In this document: positions 17,236 through 25,166 of the stretch, piece after piece | Position numbering within the stretch: the first letter of the stretch is position 1 | Layout: the number at the start of each line of letters is the position of its first letter | Assembly (NCBI RefSeq): GCF_031177825.1 | Contig: NZ_JAPSKE010000014.1 | Location: 83,938-147,937 of the forward strand | DNA: 64,000 nucleotides | Direction: 5' to 3' | Source of the DNA: Paenibacillus sp. | GTDB taxonomy: Bacteria > Bacillota > Bacilli > Paenibacillales > YIM-B00363 | Notes under the pieces: generated by a model | What the model saw: only the letters and a program-made list of their open reading frames with translations | Told to the model about the DNA's origin: nothing | Databases searched by the model: none | Program-made: the position numbers and the translations under genes

Positions 17236-19698
17236 CTATAAGAGAACTTGAGGATCCACGTCGAGCTGGATGCTCAGTTTAGACTTGCGGACGTCGTCCG
17301 AGAGCGCGTCCGCCGACGCGCGCAGCGCATCGGCCACGTTCGTTTCTCCCCGATATTTTACCATGCATTGGAACCGATATCTATCTTTCAGTTTCGGGAT
17401 CGGCGACGGCACGGGACCGAGCAGCTCCGGCTCCCCGGCCGTTCCCCGCAGCTCCGCGAACCGTCTCTTCAGCTCCGCGGCGAATCGTTCGCTCGAGGCG
17501 ACGAGCCGCGAGATGTCTTCGTGCGCGAGCGTCGCGAGCGCGAGACGACAGTACGGCGGATAGCCGAGCTCCCGCCGCGAGACGAGCTCGCGTCGCGCGA
17601 AGCCGCGGAAGTCGTGGTTCGACGCGAATTGGATGCTGTAGTGCTCCGGCGTATACGTCTGCACGACGACCTCGCCGAGCAGCCGATGACGCCCCGCGCG
17701 CCCCGCCACCTGCGTCAGCAGCTGGAACGTCCGCTCCGCCGCGCGGAAATCCGGCAGCCGGAGCACCGTATCGGCGCTAATGACGCCGACGAGCGTCACG
17801 TAGGGGAAATCGAGCCCCTTCGCCACCATCTGCGTGCCGAGCAGCACGTCGGCCTTCCGTTCGCGGAAGTCGGCGAGCAGCCTCTCGTGCGCCCCCTTCT
17901 GCGACGTCGTATCGACGTCCATCCGGATCGTGCGGATGCCCGGAAACAGCTTCGCCAGCTCTTCCTCGACGCGCTGCGTGCCCGCGCCGAAGTGGCGGAT
18001 ATGCTCGCTCTCGCAGCTCGGACAGCTCGTCGCCTCGCGTTCCGTATACCCGCAGTAATGGCAGCGAGAGTGACGCCCGGACCGATGGTAGGTCAGCGTG
18101 ATGTCGCAATGCGGACACTGCGCCGTGAACCCGCAGGAGCGGCACATGACGAACGTCGAGTATCCGCGGCGGTTGAGCAGCAGCACCGACTGTTCGCCTC
18201 GTTCGAGACGCGCCTCCAGCGCTTCCCGAAGCTTGGCGCTGAACATGGAGCGATTGCCGTCGCGCAGCTCCTGCCGCATGTCGACGATCTCTACGGCCGG
18301 GAGCGGTTGGCCGAGCGCGCGATCCGGCATCTCCAGCAGCGTATAGACGCCGCGATGCGCGTCCAAGTACGTCTCCAACGCCGGCGTCGCCGAGCCGAGC
18401 ACGACCGCCGCGCCGTGCCGGGAACCGCGCTCGAGCGCGACGTCGCGGGCGTGATATTTCGGCGACTCCTCTTGTTTATACGAAGACTCGTGCTCTTCGT
18501 CGACGATGATGAGGCCGATGTTCGTGAACGGCGCGAAGATGGCCGACCGCGCGCCGATCGCGATCTTGACGCGCCTTCTCGCGATCTTGCGCCACTCGTC
18601 GTAGCGTTCTCCGGCCGACAGGCGGCTGTGCATGACGGCGACCTCGTCGCCGAACCGGCCCTTGAACGCGTTCACCGTCTGCGGCGTCAACGAAATTTCC
18701 GGCACGAGCAGAATCGCCTCGCGGCCGGCTTCCAGACACGCCTGCATCGCCTGCAGGTACACCTCGGTCTTGCCGCTGCCGGTAACGCCGTGCAGCAGGA
18801 ACGGCGCATACGTCTTCGCTTCGATCGCGCGCCGGATCGGCGCCAGCGCCGCCGCCTGCGTCTCCGTCAGCGGCAGCGGCCGGGACGCGGCGAATCGGCG
18901 ATCCGCGTACGGATCCCGCGCCAGCTCTTTCGCCTCGACGACGACGAACCCTTTGGCCTCGAGCGCCTTCACGGCCGACGGCCCGATGCCGCCGTCCTTC
19001 GCAAGCTCCGCGAGCAGCGGAGGCTCCCCGCCTTCGTCGGCGAGCGCCGCCAGGCGGTCGAGCAGCTCCGCCTGCTTCGGCGCGCGACGCCTCGCCGCGT
19101 CCGCGGCGGCCGTCAACGCTTCCGCGGACGCGACCGGGCGAACGCACAGCTGCACCTTCATGCCTAAGCGGTCCTTCACTTCCTTCGATTCCGTCAGCAG
19201 CCCGAGCAGGATGGCGGACGTGAGCAGCTCCGCCCGGTCGGCGAACGCCTGCAGCAGCGACTTCTCCGGAACGCGTCCGCGCCGATCGACGTAAGCGAGC
19301 AGCTCGCGCAGCGATTCCGGCACGTCCGGAGACGACGGCGGAACGGCCGCTTCGAACACGGTTTCCGTCTTCGTCTTGAGCGCGCTCGGCAGCAGCGCCG
19401 TAAGCGCCGTATATTGCGGACACAAGTACTTCCGGCTCAGCCAGCCGGCCAAGTCCAGCAATTCTTCCGTCACGACCGGAGCCGCGTCCAACACGCTCTT
19501 CAGCGGCTTCAGCCGCGAAGGATCCATATCGGACGTCTCCTCGACGGCCAAGACGAAGCCGTTCAGCGTGCGGGGGCCGAACGGCACCGCGGCGCGCACC
19601 CCGGGCCGCACGAGCGGCGCGAGCTTGTCCGGCACCGCATAATCGAAAGGCCGGTCCGTATCCCGGGCCGGCGCATCGACGATCACTTTGGCAATCAT
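17236..19698 (-). CDS. priA: Primosomal replication restart helicase PriA
   Basis: An 820-residue helicase that reloads the replisome at stalled forks. It has an N-terminal DNA-binding domain (about 1-110) and a winged helix. The helicase core carries GVTGSGKTEVYLQ (Walker A, about 304) and DEEHESSYKQ (motif II). A zinc insertion has four CxxC pairs (CRSCGFTAQCPHC, then CHYCG and CPSC). TQMVAKGLDFP and VAGRAGR are late helicase motifs. Its ATG at 19698 overlaps the coaBC stop by 4 bases. Confidence 0.97.
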   Translation of the reverse strand: MIAKVIVDAPARDTDRPFDYAVPDKLAPLVRPGVRAAVPFGPRTLNGFVLAVEETSDMDPSRLKPLKSVLDAAPVVTEELLDLAGWLSRKYLCPQYTALTALLPSALKTKTETVFEAAVPPSSPDVPESLRELLAYVDRRGRVPEKSLLQAFADRAELLTSAILLGLLTESKEVKDRLGMKVQLCVRPVASAEALTAAADAARRRAPKQAELLDRLAALADEGGEPPLLAELAKDGGIGPSAVKALEAKGFVVVEAKELARDPYADRRFAASRPLPLTETQAAALAPIRRAIEAKTYAPFLLHGVTGSGKTEVYLQAMQACLEAGREAILLVPEISLTPQTVNAFKGRFGDEVAVMHSRLSAGERYDEWRKIARRRVKIAIGARSAIFAPFTNIGLIIVDEEHESSYKQEESPKYHARDVALERGSRHGAAVVLGSATPALETYLDAHRGVYTLLEMPDRALGQPLPAVEIVDMRQELRDGNRSMFSAKLREALEARLERGEQSVLLLNRRGYSTFVMCRSCGFTAQCPHCDITLTYHRSGRHSRCHYCGYTEREATSCPSCESEHIRHFGAGTQRVEEELAKLFPGIRTIRMDVDTTSQKGAHERLLADFRERKADVLLGTQMVAKGLDFPYVTLVGVISADTVLRLPDFRAAERTFQLLTQVAGRAGRHRLLGEVVVQTYTPEHYSIQFASNHDFRGFARRELVSRRELGYPPYCRLALATLAHEDISRLVASSERFAAELKRRFAELRGTAGEPELLGPVPSPIPKLKDRYRFQCMVKYRGETNVADALRASADALSDDVRKSKLSIQLDVDPQVLL

Positions 19699-20927
19699 AG
19701 TCCCGTCCCCCGCGCTTCCGCGCGAGCCTTATACGCGTCGTACGCGATTGCGAGCAGCCGTTCGGCCACCGCCCGCTTGGATTGCAGCGGCAAGTCCTCG
19801 ACGAGTCCCTCCGCCGTATAGACGGTCACCGCGTTCGTATCGTGGCCGAAGCCGACGTTCGGCTTCGACACGTCGTTCCCTGCGATGAAGTCCGCCTGCT
19901 TCCTTGCAGCCTTCCCCATCGCATGCTTCGCGAGGTCGTTCGTCTCCGCGGCGAAGCCGACGAGCACTTGTCCCGGCGCTTTGCGTTCGCCGAGCGCCTT
20001 CAAGATGTCGGGCGTCCGTTCGAGCTCTAGCGTCAGCGTCGCTTCGGTCTTCTTCAGCTTGCGCGCCGCCGTCTGCGCCGGCCGGTAATCCGCCACCGCG
20101 GCCGCCTTCACGACGATGTCCGCCTCCGCGAACCGCGACAGAACGGCATCGTACATCTGCTGCGCGGATTCGACCCGGACGAGCTCGACGCCCCCCGGCG
20201 GCGCGACGTCCGCGCGTCCCGCGACGAGCGTCACCTTCGCTCCTAAATCCCGAGCCGCCTCCGCTACGGCGAAGCCCATCTTGCCGGACGAATCGTTCGT
20301 CAGATAGCGGACCGGATCGATCCGCTCCACCGTGGCGCCGGCCGTGACGAGCACGCGCACGCCTTCCATCGCCCGGCGGCGGCCGAGCCGCTCGATCAGC
20401 CGGTCCACGATGTGCTCCGGCTCCGCCATACGTCCCTTGCCGGTGTACCCGCAGGCAAGAAACCCTTCCCCCGGCTCCACGAAGACGGCGCCGCGCGCGC
20501 GCAGCGTCTCCATATGCGACTGCACGACCGAATTCGCGTACATATGCACGTTCATCGCCGGCGCGATCAAGACGGGCGCCCGGTTCCCGATCGCGAGCAG
20601 CGTCGTCGACAGCATGTCGTCGCCGAGACCGAGCGCCAGCTTCGCGAGGCTGTTCGCCGTCGCGGGCGCGACGACGACCGCGTCGGCGCGGTCGGCAAGG
20701 TCGATGTGCGAGATGACCGAAGCGTCGTCTTCGTCGAACGTATCGACGACGACCCGATGTCTCGTAATCGCCTGGAACGTCAGCGGCGCGATGAATTTCG
20801 CCGCGGACTCGGTCATGACGACGCGAACGTCGGCTCCGGACTGCGTGAGCTTGCTGGCGACCGCCGCCGCTTTATATGCCGCAATGCCTCCCGTGACGCC
20901 GAGGAGGACCGTCTTCCCCTGTAGCAT
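19695..20927 (-). CDS. coaBC: Bifunctional phosphopantothenoylcysteine decarboxylase / phosphopantothenate-cysteine ligase
   Basis: A 410-residue fused enzyme for two steps of coenzyme A synthesis. The N-terminal FMN-binding CoaC domain (about 1-185) has GVTGGIAAYKAA, the PAMNVHMY substrate clamp and ACGYTGKGRM with the active cysteine. The C-terminal CoaB domain has VTAGATVERIDPVRYLTN and the KMG dimer motif, with the strand KAAAVADYRP further on. It lies between rpoZ and priA, though a terminator-like hairpin separates it from rpoZ. Confidence 0.96.
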   Translation of the reverse strand: MLQGKTVLLGVTGGIAAYKAAAVASKLTQSGADVRVVMTESAAKFIAPLTFQAITRHRVVVDTFDEDDASVISHIDLADRADAVVVAPATANSLAKLALGLGDDMLSTTLLAIGNRAPVLIAPAMNVHMYANSVVQSHMETLRARGAVFVEPGEGFLACGYTGKGRMAEPEHIVDRLIERLGRRRAMEGVRVLVTAGATVERIDPVRYLTNDSSGKMGFAVAEAARDLGAKVTLVAGRADVAPPGGVELVRVESAQQMYDAVLSRFAEADIVVKAAAVADYRPAQTAARKLKKTEATLTLELERTPDILKALGERKAPGQVLVGFAAETNDLAKHAMGKAARKQADFIAGNDVSKPNVGFGHDTNAVTVYTAEGLVEDLPLQSKRAVAERLLAIAYDAYKARAEARGTGL

Positions 20928-20943
20928 GCCGTTCCCCTCCGTG

Positions 20944-20973
20944 AAGAAAAAAATAACAACCGCTAGGGTTGTT
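20944..20973 (-). terminator. Hairpin with T-tract at the end of rpoZ
   Basis: On the minus strand AACAACC-CTAGC-GGTTGTT is followed by ATTTTTTTC. The stem includes the last codons and stop of rpoZ, and it may limit read-through into coaBC. Confidence 0.7.
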
Positions 20974-21196
20974 GTTTTGAATCGTCGAGAGCCGTTTCTT
21001 TAGAAGTCTTCTCGTATGTGATGTACTCGTTATGAATCTCTTCGAGGGCGACGCCCACCTGCTTATGCGACTTCGGGTTGCGAAGGTCGGACTTCGCGCC
21101 TTCGCGCAGCGCTCTCGCGCGCTTCGACGCGGCGACGACGAGCAAGTACTTGCTGCCGGCTTTGTCGACCAGCTTGTCTATAGACGGATATAACAT
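20963..21196 (-). CDS. rpoZ: DNA-directed RNA polymerase subunit omega
   Basis: A 77-residue omega subunit that helps assemble RNA polymerase. The core reads MLYPSIDKLVDKAGSKY, then LVVAASKRARAL (about 19-30), with ALEEI near residue 53. The ATG at 21196 gives the standard N-terminus, although the nearest GGAG is 13 bases away; a start ten codons upstream has no such site. It lies 8 bases after gmk in the usual gmk-rpoZ-coaBC order. Confidence 0.93.
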   Translation of the reverse strand: MLYPSIDKLVDKAGSKYLLVVAASKRARALREGAKSDLRNPKSHKQVGVALEEIHNEYITYEKTSKETALDDSKQQP

Positions 21197-21204
21197 GTGT
21201 TGGG

Positions 21205-21813
21205 TTACACTCCATTCAGCCATTTTTGGATTGCGGGGAACAGGCGCTCCCGCTTGCAGTGCTCCGCCGCGATAATGCTCTGGACGCGATTGCACGCGGT
21301 CTCGAGCACGTCGTTCACGACGGCGTAATCGTAATGCTCCATCAGCTTGAGCTCTTCGGCCGCCGCCGCCATGCGGGAGCGGATCGAGCTTTCGCTCTCC
21401 GTGCCGCGGCCGACGATGCGCTTCTGCAGCTCTTCCAGCGAAGGCGGCAGCACGAAGATGAAGATGGCTTCCGGGAACCGTTCCTTCACCTGCATCGCGC
21501 CCTGCACGTCGATCTCAAGGATGATATCCTTCCCCTGATCGATCGTCTGCTGCACGAACGACTTCGGCGTGCCGTAATAGTTGCCGACGTATTCGGCCCA
21601 CTCCAACAATTCCCCGGCTTCGATCATCGCCCGGAACTGCTCGTGGGTTTTGAAAAAGTAATTGACTCCGTCGATCTCGCCTTCCCGGGGCTTCCGGGTC
21701 GTGGCGGAGACGGAATAGACGAGCTCCGGCGACAATGCGCGAAGCCGGTTGCACAGCGTTCCCTTGCCTACGCCGGACGGGCCGGATAGGACGAGAAGCA
21801 AGCCCTTGGTCAT
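21205..21813 (-). CDS. gmk: Guanylate kinase
   Basis: A 202-residue enzyme that makes GDP from GMP and ATP. The P-loop is [16 protein letters not shown] (about 8-23), and the GMP site includes [19 protein letters not shown] (about 37-55). The ATG at 21813 with GAGGAA six bases upstream is preferred over a far-upstream ATG that would add 19 residues before the P-loop. Normal length; in the remA-gmk-rpoZ cluster. Confidence 0.96.
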   Translation of the reverse strand: MTKGLLLVLSGPSGVGKGTLCNRLRALSPELVYSVSATTRKPREGEIDGVNYFFKTHEQFRAMIEAGELLEWAEYVGNYYGTPKSFVQQTIDQGKDIILEIDVQGAMQVKERFPEAIFIFVLPPSLEELQKRIVGRGTESESSIRSRMAAAAEELKLMEHYDYAVVNDVLETACNRVQSIIAAEHCKRERLFPAIQKWLNGV

Positions 21814-21866
21814 GAAGCGTTCCTCGACTTTGGTTAGGGTGGTCGTTACGGTATGGGTCATCGCGT

Positions 21867-22127
21867 TCACTCGTCGTTGTCTTCGTCTTTGTTGGACAAC
21901 CGATGCGCGACCGTCTCCGGCTGCACCGCGGACAAGATGACGTGATCGCTGTCCGTGATGATGACGGCGCGCGTCCGGCGGCCGTACGTCGCGTCGATCA
22001 GCATATGCCGGTCTCGCGCCTCTTGAATGATGCGCTTGATCGGTGCCGATTCGGGACTGACGATGGAGATGATGCGATTGGCGGAGACGATGTTGCCGAA
22101 TCCGATGTTGATGAGTTTGATTGCCAT
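21867..22127 (-). CDS. remA: Extracellular matrix regulator RemA
   Basis: An 86-residue DUF370/RemA protein that begins [20 protein letters not shown] and contains [22 protein letters not shown]. RemA is a DNA-binding regulator of biofilm matrix and osmoprotection operons in Bacillus subtilis. Its place between yicC and gmk is conserved in Bacillales. Confidence 0.95.
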   Translation of the reverse strand: MAIKLINIGFGNIVSANRIISIVSPESAPIKRIIQEARDRHMLIDATYGRRTRAVIITDSDHVILSAVQPETVAHRLSNKDEDNDE

Positions 22128-22234
22128 ACTGTGGTTTCCCCCTAGCGCCTCTTAATAGGCATTGTAACCCTCGCCGCTCCCCGCCATACGGCTTGCCGAA
22201 GACGGGACGATATCTATATGTATGATAAAACGGA

Positions 22235-23116
22235 TTACTCGAAATTTTGCGATTGCTCCCGGAGCTTCTCGAGCTCGGACTTCACGTCGACGGCGAGCGC
22301 CGATAACGCGGCATGGTTCGCCTTGGACCCGATCGTGTTCGCCTCGCGATTCATCTCTTGCAACAAAAAATCCAGCTTCCTTCCGACGGGCTCGCCCGAG
22401 GTCAGCAGCTCGGCGAATTGCGCAGCGTGGCTGCTAAGCCGAGTCAGCTCCTCGTCGATCGCGCTGCGCTCCGCGAAATACGCGATCTCCGCGGCCAGCC
22501 GCTGCTCGTCGACGGGCGCCGCGCCGCCGAGCGCCGACGCGATCCGTTCGCGCAGCCGCTCGCGGTACTCGTCCGCGACGGCCGGCGCCAAGGCGCGCAT
22601 CCGTTCGACCGCCGCTCCGACGGCGGCCAGCTTGCCTGCGGCGTCTTCGGCCAGGTAGCGTCCCTCCGTCTCGCGCATGGCGACGAGCTGCGCGAGCGCG
22701 CTCTCGGCGCATTCGAGCAGCCGGTCGCCCGCGTCGTCCGGCGGCGCGTCCTCCGCCACCCTCCAGACGCCAGGCGCCGCGAGCAGCTCGCGCGCGGACG
22801 GACGGCCGTCCGGGAGGCCGAACCGCTCGGCCAGCTGCCGGGCGGCGTCGACGTAAGCGGAGGCGAGCGCCCAATCGACGGCCGCTTGCCGCGGCGCGTC
22901 CGCGGCCCGCTCCACCGTCACGCTGACGTCCACGCGGCCGCGCTTGACGCGGGCGAGAACGAGACGCCGCAGGCGATCCTCCATATGGGACCACTCCCGC
23001 GGCAATCGGCACGCCACTTCCGAATATCGATGGTTCACGGATCTCATATCGACCGTGAACGTAAGGTTTCCTGCGCTTCTGGAATCGTGTCCATAGCCGG
23101 TCATGCTTCGCAACAC
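22235..23116 (-). CDS. YicC/YloC family endoribonuclease
   Basis: A 293-residue YicC-family protein: [11 protein letters not shown] at the N-terminus, the [20 protein letters not shown] stretch, and a C-terminal end with [18 protein letters not shown]. Members of the family act as manganese-dependent endoribonucleases. The start may be GTG at 23116, eleven bases after GGAG, or the ATG at 23104; family members usually keep three or four residues before SMTG. It precedes remA in the conserved order. Confidence 0.92.
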   Translation of the reverse strand: MLRSMTGYGHDSRSAGNLTFTVDMRSVNHRYSEVACRLPREWSHMEDRLRRLVLARVKRGRVDVSVTVERAADAPRQAAVDWALASAYVDAARQLAERFGLPDGRPSARELLAAPGVWRVAEDAPPDDAGDRLLECAESALAQLVAMRETEGRYLAEDAAGKLAAVGAAVERMRALAPAVADEYRERLRERIASALGGAAPVDEQRLAAEIAYFAERSAIDEELTRLSSHAAQFAELLTSGEPVGRKLDFLLQEMNREANTIGSKANHAALSALAVDVKSELEKLREQSQNFE

Positions 23117-23142
23117 AGCTTCGCACGCTCCGTTTCTCTATA

Positions 23143-25059
23143 TTACTTCATTTCCCTAGTGGGTACAAGTGGAAAACGGCTCCCCGCCCGCTCCCGCACG
23201 TACTTCGTCAGCTCGACCGTCATCTCGTACGCCATGAACGGCGTAATGAGATAGATGCCCTTGAACCGCTCCATCGCGACGTCGAGCAGCTCCTTCGAGA
23301 TGCCGAGCGACGCCTGACGCCCCGCCTCGCCCTCGAGTCCCGCCATCCGGCGGCGAACGTCGTCGGACAACGTGATGCCGGGCACCTCGTTATGCAAATA
23401 TTCGGCGTTGCGCCCGCTCGTGAACGGCATAATGCCAAGGAAGATCGGGAAGTCGAGATGCTTCGTCGCTTCATGCAGCTTCACGATCAGCTCCGGATCG
23501 TATACCGGCTGCGTCATCGCGTAATCGGCGCCGGCCTCGATTTTCTTCTCGAGCCGCTCGACCGCCTTATGCAGATGTTTCACGTTCGGATTGAGCGCCG
23601 TGCCGACGAGGAAATTCGCTTTCTCCTTCATCGGCTTGCCGGAAAACGCGAGTCCCTCGTTCATCTGTTTAATCATCTTAATGATCTGAAAACTCGTCAC
23701 GTCGTATACCGAGCTGGCGCCCGGAAGATCGCCGAATCGCGCCGGGTCGCCCGTAATGGCGAGCACGTGATCGATGCCGGTCGCGTGAAGCCCCATTAAG
23801 TGCGACTGCGTGCCGATCAGGTTGCGGTCGCGGCAGGCGATATGGACGAGCGGGCGCGCGCCGAGACGTTCCTTGATCAAGAACGCGAGCGCGCTGTTGC
23901 TCATTCGGGTCATCGCGAGCGAGTTGTCCGCCATCGTGATCGCGTCCGCTCCCGCGCCATGGAGCGCTTCCGCGCCCTTCATGAACTTGTCGATGTTCAG
24001 GTCCCGCGGCGGATCGAGCTCGACGATGACCGTATGGCGTTCTTTCACCATGTCCAGGATCGACGGTTCGCGGCGCGGCGGCTCCGGCGGTTCCGCAGAC
24101 TCTCGCACCGACACCGTCTCCCGCGCGGGCGGCGCGGCTTCGACCGACGTCTCGTCCGAAGGCGAGAACGATGCGAGCGACTTCGCCACCGCGGCGATAT
24201 GCGCCGGCGTCGTGCCGCAGCAGCCGCCTACGATGCGCGCGCCGAGCCGTGCGAGCGTCAGCGCGCTCTCCCCGAAATACTCCGGCCCCGCCGGATACGA
24301 GAACGTGCCGTCGACATACGCCGGCAGCCCCGCGTTCGGGAAGATCGACAACGGGAAGTCCCCGCGCCGCGTTAGCCGCTCGAGCGCTCGAATGATGCCG
24401 TACGGACCACTATGGCAGTTAAGGCCTACGACGTCCGCCCCGACGTCGCGCAATCTGGCGAACGCGTCGTCGAGCGATCGTCCGTCGGCCGCGACGCCGC
24501 CGGACTCGATCGCGAGCTGGCAGATGACGGGCCTGTCCGTCAGCCGTCTCGCGACGCGCACGGCCATCGCCGCGTCGTCCGCGTCGGAGAACGTCTCGAG
24601 CAGCAGCGCGTCGACCCCTTCCGTCAGCAGCGCGGACATCTGCTCCGCGTACGCCGCTTCCGCTTCCTCGTCCGTCACGGGTACGCGGTGGGCGGGCCTC
24701 GCGGAGCCGACCGAGCCCGCGACGTACGCGTCGGCGCCGACCGAGCCTCTCGCCAGCGCGACGCCGACGCGGTTCAACAGCTCGACGTCGCCTTCGAGGC
24801 CGTGGCGCGCCAGCTTGTGCCGATTCGCCGCGAACGTGTTCGTCTCGATGAGCCGAGCGCCCGCTTCGTAATATTGCCGGTGCACGTCCCGGATCACCTC
24901 GGGCCGCGTGTGGTTCAGTTCCTCCGCGCAGACGCCGATCGGCACGCCGAGCTGATACAAGTACGTGCCCATGGCGCCGTCGCCGACGATCGCTTGCTTT
25001 ATGAGAATATCGCGAAGATCCGGCTTGCCGCCGTCCCCGCGTCGTTCGTTACGATGCAT
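23143..25059 (-). CDS. Bifunctional homocysteine S-methyltransferase / methylenetetrahydrofolate reductase
   Basis: A 638-residue fusion, as in Bacillus YitJ. The N-terminal part (about 1-300) is a zinc-dependent homocysteine methyltransferase with GDGAMGTYLYQLG and the zinc cysteines of GLNCHSGP and GGCCGTTPAHI. A proline-rich, acidic linker (about 310-350) leads to the C-terminal 5,10-methylenetetrahydrofolate reductase (EKKIEAGADYAMTQPVYD). Together they make 5-methyl-THF and can move a methyl group to homocysteine. The ATG at 25059 follows GGGGGAGAG. I saw no SAM-riboswitch core upstream. Confidence 0.9.
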   Translation of the reverse strand: MHRNERRGDGGKPDLRDILIKQAIVGDGAMGTYLYQLGVPIGVCAEELNHTRPEVIRDVHRQYYEAGARLIETNTFAANRHKLARHGLEGDVELLNRVGVALARGSVGADAYVAGSVGSARPAHRVPVTDEEAEAAYAEQMSALLTEGVDALLLETFSDADDAAMAVRVARRLTDRPVICQLAIESGGVAADGRSLDDAFARLRDVGADVVGLNCHSGPYGIIRALERLTRRGDFPLSIFPNAGLPAYVDGTFSYPAGPEYFGESALTLARLGARIVGGCCGTTPAHIAAVAKSLASFSPSDETSVEAAPPARETVSVRESAEPPEPPRREPSILDMVKERHTVIVELDPPRDLNIDKFMKGAEALHGAGADAITMADNSLAMTRMSNSALAFLIKERLGARPLVHIACRDRNLIGTQSHLMGLHATGIDHVLAITGDPARFGDLPGASSVYDVTSFQIIKMIKQMNEGLAFSGKPMKEKANFLVGTALNPNVKHLHKAVERLEKKIEAGADYAMTQPVYDPELIVKLHEATKHLDFPIFLGIMPFTSGRNAEYLHNEVPGITLSDDVRRRMAGLEGEAGRQASLGISKELLDVAMERFKGIYLITPFMAYEMTVELTKYVRERAGSRFPLVPTREMK

Positions 25060-25093
25060 GACATCTCTCTCCCCCGCTGCAGCCCATAAGAAA

Positions 25094-25150
25094 AAGCCCC
25101 TCTTCGAGGCATGAAATTGGTTAGCCAATATCATACCGCAAAAAGGGGCT
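25094..25150 (-). terminator. Long hairpin terminator after the Ca2+-ATPase
   Basis: On the minus strand AGCCCCTTTTTGCGG pairs with CCTCGAAGAGGGGCT over about 15 positions with one mismatch and a few wobbles. The inner part pairs further (TATGA/TCATG and ATTGG/CCAAT), leaving almost no loop. TTTTTC follows. Confidence 0.75.
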
Positions 25151-25166
25151 CCGCGCACCGTTTTTA

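Noticed and set aside
25060..25166. SAM riboswitch or T-box before the methionine/folate enzyme
   Set aside because: None of the conserved SAM-I or T-box blocks is present; the hairpin there fits a terminator.
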